A DNA stretch of 14,069 bases, taken from DASUPK01 sp036520315. GTDB taxonomy: Bacteria > Actinomycetota > Thermoleophilia > Solirubrobacterales > 70-9. This document shows positions 8,060 to 13,527 of the stretch, piece by piece. The stretch's first letter is position 1. Every line of letters begins with the position of its first letter. The notes under the pieces are model-generated. The model had not been told where the DNA came from, did no database searches, and was given only the letters and a program-made list of their open reading frames with translations. The stretch is taken from assembly GCA_036520315.1 (NCBI GenBank), contig DATDJZ010000022.1, forward strand, positions 1 to 14,069, written 5' to 3'. Both the position numbers and the translations under genes were made by a program.

Positions 8060-8133
8060 GCGGCTGTAGCTCAGTTGGCTAGAGCGTCTGCTTGCCATGC
8101 AGAAGGTCGTGGGTTCGAATCCCATCAGCCGCT
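8060..8133 (+). tRNA. tRNA-Gly (anticodon GCC)
   Basis: The 74-nt cloverleaf is complete. The acceptor stem GCGGCTG (8060-8066) pairs with CAGCCGC (8126-8132), with discriminator T at 8133 (U73, typical of bacterial tRNA-Gly). The anticodon stem TCTGC/GCAGA encloses TTGCCAT, giving anticodon GCC. The T arm is GTGGG-TTCGAAT-CCCAT. CCA is not encoded. The 3' 44 nt (8090-8133) are the left attachment repeat of the downstream element, so insertion regenerated an intact gene. Confidence 0.97.
8090..8133 (+). repeat. attL core (direct repeat 1)
   Basis: This is the 44-bp 3' end of tRNA-Gly, from the anticodon stem to the discriminator base, identical to 12517-12560. The match stops at 8089 (t against c) and at 8134 (c against t), which sets the core limits. 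Confidence 0.95.
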
Positions 8134-8142
8134 CTCTCGGAG

Positions 8143-8170
8143 TCCCTGCTATTGGCGGGGATTTCGCTTT
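8143..8170 (+). terminator. Hairpin downstream of tRNA-Gly
   Basis: TCCCTGC (8143-8149) pairs with GCGGGGA (8155-8161, one G-T pair) around a TATTG loop, followed by a T-rich stretch (TTTCGCTTT). It begins 10 bp past the tRNA and could end its transcript. It belongs to the inserted element, so integration gave the tRNA a new 3' flank. It also lies within the integrase coding region, read antisense. Confidence 0.5.
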
Positions 8171-8215
8171 CTAGGGGAGCAGCGCCTTCCGCTTCATTCG
8201 GTGAAGCATTCGAGC

Positions 8216-8235
8216 TAGTGCCCATTAGTGCCCAA
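8216..8235 (+). promoter_or_regulatory. Tandem 10-bp sites near attL (candidate arm-type integrase sites)
   Basis: TAGTGCCCAT (8216-8225) is followed directly by TAGTGCCCAA (8226-8235), 83 bp inside the left core. The same 10-mer recurs inside the right end and upstream of the HTH gene. Direct repeats spaced one helical turn apart, close to the core, are what arm-type sites of tyrosine integrases look like. The role is inferred. The site lies in the integrase's own 3' coding part. Confidence 0.5.
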
Positions 8236-9478
8236 TCAGCGCCGTGCAGAAGCTCGTCCATCGTGGCGCCGTGATCGGTCTTGGAGGCGATCACGGAGGC
8301 ATAAATCCCGAGCGTCATCTTCGGGTCGGCGTGGCCTGCCTGGGCCATCACGTAGGGCACGGGCGCGTCAGCGGCGAGCAGCAGCGATATGAACGTGCGT
8401 CGCAGCGAGTGCGGGGTAACGTGGCCGATCGGGTCCGCTCCGCTCTCTGAGAGGGCCTGATTCGCTCTCTCGAAGGCTCGGGCTAGGAACCGTGCACGGA
8501 CGTTCTCGGGGGAGTCACGGCGTCCCGTGGCGGTGGCGAACACGTAGGCATCTGCGTCCGCGTCACGGGTCTTGGCTCGATACTCGGTGAGCAGCTCGGC
8601 CAGGGTCGGGGTCAGATCGACCTCACGGATGCCGGTGTCCGTCTTGGCTCCGACGATCCGCAGCTTGCGCGCCGACAGGCTCACGTCCCGTCAGCGCAGA
8701 TCGAGGGCCTCTGAGATCCGCAGTCCCGCCAGCGCGAGGGTGGCGAGCAGCGGCTTGCGCCGTCCCATGTCCTCAGGGGTTCGTTCCATCGCCTCAGCGT
8801 CGAGTTGGCCGGCGGCTTGGAGCAGCGCCGCCACTTGGTCGGGTTGCAGGAAGGACCGCTGAGGCTTCGACTCCCGCAGCAGCCGCTTGCGGCCGGCGGC
8901 GGGGTTGCGGTCGACCTGTCCGTACTCGACTGCCTGCTCGAGGATCGTGGCAAGGAGCCGGATCGTCTTGTTGATCGAGCCGGGGGAGAGGGATCGAGGG
9001 ATTCGCCTGCGCTGCTCGGGCGGCTTCGCCTGTTCGGCTTCGCGCTCGACGGCCAGCCGCTCCGACTCGCGGACCTTGGCGGCTCGGTAGCGATCGACCT
9101 CCTCCACCGTGATCGCGGTCAGAGCGTGATCCGCGAAGTGGGGGAGTAGGTGATCGGTGAGGCGCCAGCGATAGTCGACACGGGTCCGCTCCCGCCAGCC
9201 GGCGCAGCCCTGTTCGTACCACTCGGAGGCGAAGGTGCGGAAGTCGGGCACGGGCCTCGCCTCCTGCGGCTCCACGGGCTGAGGCGGTTGCCAGATCCCG
9301 CGGCGGACGTCTGCGAGAACGTTCGCTAGCTCCTCTTCGGCCCGCTTTCGATTCCATCCATCGGCGCTCACGCCGAGGTAGAGGAACTGCCGCTTGCCGA
9401 GAGCACGGAAGCGGAGCGCGTAGGTTGTGCCGCGCCTCGTCTTGCGTTCGATGACTTGACCTTTTGCGGGGCGGGGCA

Positions 9479-10284
9479 TCAGAGGGCCGTCCTTTCTGTC
9501 TCTTCGCGTTCCTTGACGTGCTCGTACTTGGACACGTCCCAGAGCGGCTCGAGCGCGTCCCGATACAGCGCCCTTAGCTCGTTCGGAGGGAGCGCGTCCA
9601 ACTCCACTTGGACTAGGCGCCCGTGTTCTGACTCGAAGGCCGCTGATCGAGAGTCGCTGCGCTTGCCCGGTTGCGGCGGCAAGTCGAACCGTTCCACTTG
9701 CTCGGCGGTGAGCGCGATTCGTTCGACCCGCACGTCGCCATTGAGCCGCGTAGCGAGATCGCGGGGAATGTCCTCGCCGGTCGCGTCGAAGTCGCCTGCA
9801 TAGAGCATCACCGCCGGCCGGCCATCATCGGCTACCTCGTCGGCAATCTGCTCGAGCAAGGACTCTGAGGAGTAGCCACGGGCGGCGACAATGCCGACGC
9901 CCTATTCCTCGAACCAGGACGTAAGCAGTCCGGCGAGCGCGTCCTTCTCGACGCCGAGGTAAATGTTGTGCTGCTGCCCCTCGCTGCGTCGCGTCGGTAG
10001 CGACCTCGCAGCCATTCACGGGCCTGCTCGGGCGAGCCGAACCCGATCGCTCGATCGACGCTTCGGGTGCGGTCCAACAACCGGGGGAAGTCACCACCGC
10101 GGCGGGCCTTGGCTGTCTCCCGGCTCAGACCCTTGTAGGACGTGTCCACGTTGGCGAGCGTGCCGTCAGCGACCAGTCGGTAGAAGAGTTGCCGGAGCGT
10201 GATCCGGTCGTCGTAGGAGTGGACGATGCCGGCCGCGTGTTCGAGGATCGCTGGCCAGTCGCGGCGCTTATTCTGAGGCTGCAT
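9479..10284 (-). pseudogene. Topo VI-A/Spo11-like Toprim protein, frameshifted and with in-frame TAG
   Basis: ATG 10284 is preceded by a perfect AGGAGG 8 bp upstream. The first 90 or so residues include a winged-helix-like block (TLRQLFYRLVADGTLANVD, then YKGLSRETAKARR). After RRDAARG the frame is lost at a G4 tract (plus-strand CCCC 9977-9980). Adding one G restores QQHNIYLGVEKDALAGLL. That frame meets TAG at 9902-9904 (FEE-stop-GVGIVAARGYSS, where related proteins have a hydrophobic residue), then continues to the end. The Toprim acids are recognisable: Glu in GVEKDAL and Asp-x-Asp in YAGDFDATGEDI. Restored length is about 268 residues. Toprim proteins of this fold nick or cleave DNA or act in primases; this small two-domain type is seen in actinobacterial mobile elements without a known role. 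The stop overlaps the integrase start. Confidence 0.8.
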
Positions 10285-10416
10285 CAGGACTTACCTCCTG
10301 TTGCCAGGGGCGGGCCGTTTGCGCGGTGCCGCCCCATTTACGGTTGATGGGCAGATGACCCTAGCCGCTGTCTCGGAGGAGATCAACTCTCGGCCTCGCC
10401 GGCCACGGTGCTCCTC

Positions 10417-10875
10417 TCATTTGCGTTTTCTGATGGGCAGCAGCGGGGCACCGTTGCGATCCGTCGGTCGCTGCTTCGCCTCGGACTCTGCGGGGCCTGG
10501 TTGACGCGCCAGCCGCTCACGGACTAGATCGGGATCGAAGAGCAGTCGCGGCTTCCGACCGTTGCCGACACGGATCGCCCCGAGTTCCGAAGCGTGGTCA
10601 TAGACCCACGTCCGGCTGCGTCCGAGCCGGCGTGCGAGTTCTTGAGGGCCGAGGAGCGTGTTCGTGCTCTCGGCGCCGTCGAGTCGCTCGAGGATCTCGT
10701 CCTGCTTGCGCTGCACGTTCGCAATCGCACGGGCGATCGCTGCGAGGGCTGCGTCCCGTTTCGCGTCCATCGGATCACGGACTCGCTCGCCACACCGGGC
10801 GCAGACGAGCACCCCTTCCGCGAGCGCAGGATCGGGTGTCTCGCACGTAGGAGTCTCAGATAGCGCGGGTCCCAT
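10417..10875 (-). CDS. HTH DNA-binding protein, probable excisionase/regulator of the element
   Basis: From ATG 10875 the protein has 152 residues. A short N-terminal part contains one CARCGE motif (Cys25, Cys28; half of a zinc ribbon). A charged helix that may form a coiled coil (about 36-66) follows, then a MerR/HTH_17-like domain (about 73-122: LLGPQELARRLGRSRTWVYDHASELGAIRV, then RKPRLLFDPDLVRERL). The tail is basic (PIRKRK). Such small HTH proteins beside an integrase often act as excisionases, or control the operon. The start is uncertain: no Shine-Dalgarno precedes 10875, and the open frame continues to 11157, but that extension is Pro/His-rich and looks non-coding. It lies 132 bp upstream of the Toprim gene on the same strand. 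Confidence 0.7.
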   Translation of the reverse strand: MGPALSETPTCETPDPALAEGVLVCARCGERVRDPMDAKRDAALAAIARAIANVQRKQDEILERLDGAESTNTLLGPQELARRLGRSRTWVYDHASELGAIRVGNGRKPRLLFDPDLVRERLARQPGPAESEAKQRPTDRNGAPLLPIRKRK

Positions 10876-11397
10876 TTCTTGCGCGAGGGGCTGGGAGGGG
10901 GTCCAGGGGCCGGCGAGACTCGCGCACGGAGGTTTTGCCTCTGCCCATGCGCTTTGCCTCGCCTCGCTGGGTGCCGGTAGGGCAGTGGTAGGACAGAGTG
11001 GGAGGGGAGGGGGGTGGTGTCCCATTCGGTGGCTGAGTGGGCACAGAGCGCGGGTTAGTGCCCAATGAGATCCCTGCCCGTGAGCGGATCTGACTTGCCT
11101 ATGAGGAATACGGGGCGTCTGACTGTCTGCCAACTCAGCAGGGGATCGGCGGATCATCAGCGGGGATGCTGCGAGTGTGCGTGTGCGTGCGAGGGACGGA
11201 CTTCACGCCCTCCTTCGCGGTGAGCAGGAGAGTGTGTGCGGCTCGGCCTTCCTGCTCTGCCGTGATCGGTGGCTGGCTACCGCACCAACATCGGCTTGGA
11301 GGTTGGGGATCCGGGTACATGCAACAAACTACGAGAGCGGCGACGCGGCACGCATCAGCTGACCGCTCATTACGCGACAAAACCAAGGGAGCAATCG
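10876..11397. other. Divergent intergenic region of the element
   Basis: These 522 bp separate the leftward HTH operon from the rightward cargo gene. No convincing gene is present: the open frames on both strands have low-complexity translations. The stretch includes G-runs (10999-11020), the inverted GTGCCCA sites described separately, and a TG/CG-rich tract near 11170-11190. No promoter could be assigned with confidence in either direction. Confidence 0.5.
11038..11064. promoter_or_regulatory. Inverted TGGGCAC / GTGCCCA sites upstream of the HTH operon
   Basis: TGGGCAC (11038-11044) and GTGCCCA (11058-11064) form an inverted repeat with a 13-bp spacer. The right half, extended, reads TTAGTGCCCAAT, the same as the site at 8225-8236. 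The position upstream of the HTH gene suggests an operator or additional recombinase/excisionase sites. The role is inferred. Confidence 0.45.
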
Positions 11398-12180
11398 ATG
11401 AAGAAGCACCTGCTGATCCTCGCCGTGGCGCTGCTGGCGCTCACGGTCGGGGCGAGCCAGACGGTGGCCGCGCCTACGGCGGTGGCCGCCAAGAAGTGCA
11501 AGAAGAAGAAGGCGCACTCCCCCAAGAAGAAGAAGTGCAAGAAGAAGAAGAAGCAGGCGGGTCCGCAGGGTCCGCAGGGTCCGCAGGGTCCGCAGGGTCC
11601 CCCAGGTACCCCGGCGACGACTCACGCGACGCTGGCCCAGGTCCCGAGCTTCACGACCGTCGCTGGTGGCCCGCTGTTCATCCACAACTCGAGCAACACG
11701 ACGGTCAGCCAGACGGCTGACGGGATCGCGTTCGGTCCCTATGCGAATGGTGGCACGGCTGGTGGTTCGGTGGAGTACACGGGACTGAACGGACAGCCGC
11801 TCTCGGCGGTCCAGAGCCTCGTTTACTTCATGCGCTACACGGCGGCCACCGACCCGGGCGGCGGTGCTGCGCCGTACCTCCGCATCTTCCTGGGGGGCGA
11901 CACCCACGATTTGATATTCAGCCCGAACACCCAGACACCAAGCCCAGACATCGGTCCGGGACCGTTCCATACCTGGGTCGCAACATCTGGAACCTGGCGC
12001 TACGACGATGATCCCGGTGGAACCAACCCGGACCTCTCGTTCGCAGCCCAGAAGGCAGCGCACGGAACAGAAGTGATCAGCGGCATCTACATCTCGGTCG
12101 GCAACTCGGCCGGGACGAACCTGTCCGCGCTGCTGCGCGAGTGGCAGATCAACGCGACCACCTACTCGTTCGGTTCGTAG
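11398..12180 (+). CDS. Exported Lys/Cys-rich protein with collagen-like repeat and beta-rich C-terminal domain
   Basis: ATG 11398 is preceded by GGGAG 7 bp upstream; the 260-residue protein begins with a classical signal peptide (MKKHLLILAVALLALTVGAS, cleavage near residue 25-31). A Lys-rich stretch with two Cys (34 and 47) follows, then six collagen-type Gly-X-Y triplets (55-72, mainly GPQ). Residues about 78-260 are rich in Gly, Thr, Ser and aromatic residues with alternating beta pattern (for example SLVYFMRYTA, PYLRIFLGGD, FHTWVATSGTWRYDDD), suggesting a secreted beta-sandwich domain; I do not recognise a named family. Lys-Cys runs of this kind are frequent in Thermoleophilia exported proteins (recollection, not checked). 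It is the only cargo gene of the element and is closed by a strong hairpin. A role in surface binding is inference. Confidence 0.8.
   Translation: MKKHLLILAVALLALTVGASQTVAAPTAVAAKKCKKKKAHSPKKKKCKKKKKQAGPQGPQGPQGPQGPPGTPATTHATLAQVPSFTTVAGGPLFIHNSSNTTVSQTADGIAFGPYANGGTAGGSVEYTGLNGQPLSAVQSLVYFMRYTAATDPGGGAAPYLRIFLGGDTHDLIFSPNTQTPSPDIGPGPFHTWVATSGTWRYDDDPGGTNPDLSFAAQKAAHGTEVISGIYISVGNSAGTNLSALLREWQINATTYSFGS
11560..11595 (+). repeat. Tandem 9-bp repeat encoding Gly-Pro-Gln triplets
   Basis: GGTCCGCAG is repeated four times without a mismatch (36 bp), followed by a degenerate continuation. Each unit is one and a half... codon phase is kept because 9 bp encode three residues (G-P-Q). Unit gain or loss by slippage would change the collagen-like length in frame. 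Confidence 0.85.
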
Positions 12181-12193
12181 AAACCAGAAGCTA

Positions 12194-12225
12194 ACGGCCC
12201 GCCTCGGTTCGCCGGGGCGGGCCGT
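12194..12225 (+). terminator. Strong hairpin after the collagen-like gene
   Basis: ACGGCCCGCC (12194-12203) pairs perfectly with GGCGGGCCGT (12216-12225). The stem is extended inside by TCGG/CCGG around a TTCG tetraloop, giving 14 bp in total, starting 13 bp after the stop codon. No long T run follows, as is common in high-GC actinobacteria. Confidence 0.75.
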
Positions 12226-12377
12226 CCAATCCGAGAGGACGTGGTACACGGCCGGTACCAAACCGAGCGAAACTCAGCGAACTGAGCAGCGCGAACCCAG
12301 GCTCAGACCGCCGCTTTCCCTGCAAAGCAGGGGTTCCTCTGCCGCGATTACCACGCAAGGGCCGAGGCGGCCCAGCG

Positions 12378-12410
12378 TTTGGGCACTTGACCCGGCCCTC
12401 AGTGCCTAAA
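12378..12410. promoter_or_regulatory. Inverted arm-like sites near attR
   Basis: TTTGGGCACT (12378-12387) and AGTGCCTAAA (12401-12410) are inverted copies differing at one base, with a 13-bp spacer. They lie 107 bp inside the right core and match the 10-mer at 8216-8235. Placement at both ends of the element supports integrase arm binding; this is inference. Confidence 0.5.
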
Positions 12411-12448
12411 TCGACGTCAATCGGCGTGAATCGACGGCAATCGGGGTA
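12409..12448 (+). repeat. Four tandem 10-bp repeats near attR
   Basis: AATCGACGTC, AATCGGCGTG, AATCGACGGC and AATCGGGGTA follow each other without gaps; the AATCG core is invariant at an exact 10-bp period. The array sits 69 bp inside attR and abuts the inverted AGTGCCTAAA site. One-turn spacing places every copy on the same face of the helix, as for cooperative excisionase or accessory-protein binding. Confidence 0.65.
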
Positions 12449-12516
12449 AGTGGGTGCGAGTCGTCGTTCCGCTTTCTACTGCGGTTTCTGCCCATCTGGA
12501 GGGCCCTGCGGCTGGC

Positions 12517-12560
12517 GCTTGCCATGCAGAAGGTCGTGGGTTCGAATCCCATCAGCCGCT
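12517..12560 (+). repeat. attR core (direct repeat 2)
   Basis: These 44 bp are identical to the 3' end of tRNA-Gly at 8090-8133. There is no acceptor or D arm upstream, so this is the displaced tRNA fragment left at the far end of the integrated element. Confidence 0.95.
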
Positions 12561-12576
12561 TCCCGTCGGAGAGCCA

Positions 12577-12596
12577 AATGTACCGAGAATGTACCG
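12577..12596 (+). repeat. Tandem AATGTACCG pair just outside attR
   Basis: AATGTACCG occurs at 12577-12585 and 12588-12596, an 11-bp period, starting 16 bp beyond the right core. It is unlike the sites of the resident element. It could be an arm-site remnant of another element that used the same tRNA, or an operator for the gene at 12683. Confidence 0.35.
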
Positions 12597-12682
12597 CCGT
12601 GTCGGAGGCTTCTGGCTGTCAAACAGGCACCGAGCCTCGACTCCTTGGGAGGTCCGACGCCACGACTCGAAGGAGGCCCGAA

Positions 12683-13291
12683 ATGAGGGCACACGGAAAC
12701 GAAGGACGACTGGGTAGGCGATTCCTGCTTGCGGCGGGGCTGACCATCGCCGTGGTGGTGCCGTCCGCCGCATTCGGCGGCACTGCCACGTTCTATCCGA
12801 AATGTAATCCGCGATGCGCGCCGATCGGCGGGATTTATGTCGAGCGCGAGAAAGGGAAAAACAAACGGGTCAAGGCCCTGAACTTCGACCAGTTCAGAGT
12901 CAACTGCCCGAAGAGCGGGCCGCAGACAGTCATGACGTATCTGGACGTACCCATCACCGGCAATATGGTCCGAAACGAAATAGCCATCGATGCCAAGGTC
13001 CAGCACAGGAAGTGGCACTTCAACGAACTGGTCCCCGACGCCGTCGGGCGCTCCAGCAACGAGCGGATCGACGCGTCGATCAACTTCCGGGGCAAGTTCC
13101 GGAAGCACAACAAGGACAAGGCCGATGGCACCCTGGAGGTCACGCTGGAGGGCGGCGCGACGTTTCTGGATCTGGACATGAGCGGCACCGAGCCGATCGT
13201 TACCGAGCGGCCGATCGTTAATTTCGAACCCGAGGACTGCCACGGCGTCCAGGACTTCCACGTCGATCTCCTGCGCCCGGAGGATCGGTAG
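12683..13291 (+). CDS. Exported four-cysteine protein of unknown function
   Basis: ATG 12683 has an excellent AAGGAGG 6 bp upstream; the open frame further left is only read-through of the att repeat. The 202-residue protein has a signal peptide (about 1-32: basic RLGRR, then FLLAAGLTIAVVVPSAAFGG). The mature part has four Cys: KCNPRC at 41 and 45, VNC near 73, and EDC near 187. It contains alternating beta-type segments (DQFRVNC, QTVMTYLDVPI, RIDASINFRGKF, GTLEVTLEGGATFLDLDM). This pattern suggests an extracellular, disulphide-bonded beta protein. I do not recognise the family and assign no function. It stands alone, followed by a non-coding structured region. Confidence 0.75.
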   Translation: MRAHGNEGRLGRRFLLAAGLTIAVVVPSAAFGGTATFYPKCNPRCAPIGGIYVEREKGKNKRVKALNFDQFRVNCPKSGPQTVMTYLDVPITGNMVRNEIAIDAKVQHRKWHFNELVPDAVGRSSNERIDASINFRGKFRKHNKDKADGTLEVTLEGGATFLDLDMSGTEPIVTERPIVNFEPEDCHGVQDFHVDLLRPEDR

Positions 13292-13360
13292 GCGCTACAC
13301 GCGTTTCAGCAGCGCCTTCCGCTCCTAGGTCGTTGGGAGTGAGGTGATCCGATCCCAGCG

Positions 13361-13496
13361 CTTGACGAACGTGGTTGGTCGCGTAAGGAGTGGATGCTTT
13401 GCGCTCGCAGCCCGGCGGATAATCCGAGCCCTCGAAGCCGCCGGGCTGCGAAGTAGGGCGTGGCGTCTGGGAAGGTTCCAGGCGCCACGTTTTTTT
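13361..13496 (+). ncRNA. Candidate structured RNA between the exported protein gene and the membrane protein gene
   Basis: A TTGACG (13361-13366) with a TAAGGA 16 bp downstream gives a poor promoter. It is followed by a perfect 13-bp inverted repeat, CGCAGCCCGGCGG (13406-13418) with CCGCCGGGCTGCG (13438-13450), and 8 bp later by an intrinsic terminator with seven T. Two consecutive strong hairpins in a stretch without a coding frame suit a small RNA of roughly 100 nt. It could equally be the 3' UTR of the preceding gene. I do not recognise 6S, 6C, tmRNA, SRP or RNase P features. Confidence 0.35.
13459..13496 (+). terminator. Rho-independent terminator
   Basis: CGTGGCGTCTGG (13459-13470) pairs with CCAGGCGCCACG (13478-13489), with one T-G pair, around a GAAGGTT loop. 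Seven T follow directly (13490-13496). This is the clearest intrinsic terminator in the window and acts on plus-strand transcripts. Confidence 0.9.
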
Positions 13497-13527
13497 GGGA
13501 GCGTGCTCCCGCTCACTGTCCCATCGT

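Larger units (their letters stand above)
8079..9479 (-). pseudogene. Tyrosine-recombinase integrase, interrupted by in-frame TGA
   Basis: ATG 9479 opens a 466-codon integrase split only by TGA at 8691-8693 (codon 263); the reading frame is otherwise unbroken. It has an Arm-type N-terminal domain (about 1-60, RRGTTYALRFRALGKRQFLYLG), a SAM-like core-binding domain (about 75-190) and a catalytic domain with Arg254 (AGLRISEAL), Lys279 (VGAKTD), His357 and Arg360 (HSLRRTF), His383 (GHADPKMT) and nucleophile Tyr393 (GIYASV). The stop falls in L-R-stop-R-D-V, where the family normally has Trp (LRWRDV), so TGG to TGA is the simplest lesion. The start overlaps the Toprim stop (TGATG). The C-terminus runs antisense into the tRNA and ends HDLLHGKQTL. 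Read-through or sequencing error would restore a full enzyme. Confidence 0.9.
12226..12516. other. Non-coding right end of the element
   Basis: No gene is visible between the cargo terminator and attR. The stretch holds a perfect small hairpin CCCTGC-AAA-GCAGGG (12318-12332), the inverted TTTGGGCACT/AGTGCCTAAA pair (12378-12410) and four tandem 10-bp repeats (12409-12448). It looks like a recombination-control region. Confidence 0.55.
8090..12560. mobile_element. tRNA-Gly-integrated genetic element (4,427 bp plus duplicated att core)
   Basis: A perfect 44-bp direct repeat bounds the element: 8090-8133, inside the intact tRNA-Gly, and 12517-12560, a displaced tRNA 3' end with no 5' half. Between them lie a minus-strand operon (HTH protein, Toprim protein, tyrosine integrase), a plus-strand cargo gene for an exported collagen-like protein, and candidate integrase-binding repeats near both ends. 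Integration into a tRNA 3' end by a tyrosine recombinase next to the att site is well known for actinobacterial islands. No replication initiator, relaxase, FtsK-like translocase or phage structural gene is present, so this is a minimal or satellite-like island. Lesions in the integrase and Toprim genes suggest it is no longer autonomous, if the sequence is right. Confidence 0.92.

Noticed and set aside
9977..9980. Programmed -1 frameshift in the Toprim gene
   Set aside because: The slip would restore the correct frame, but the in-frame TAG at 9902-9904 would still end translation before the Asp-x-Asp motif.
10291..10386. 31-codon minus-strand frame (TTG start) between the HTH and Toprim genes, ending in TAA that overlaps the Shine-Dalgarno
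   Set aside because: A TTG start with a weak ribosome site, no recognisable sequence and short length; possible leader peptide but not supportable.
12409..12448. Four short repeats as a CRISPR array
   Set aside because: The units are 10 bp, contiguous and without spacers; no cas genes are present.
12450..13261. Frames containing RRSWVRIPSAA or ADGIRTHDLLHGK translations around attR
   Set aside because: These peptides are translations of the tRNA 3' end in either direction, a common annotation artefact; the real gene here starts at 12683.
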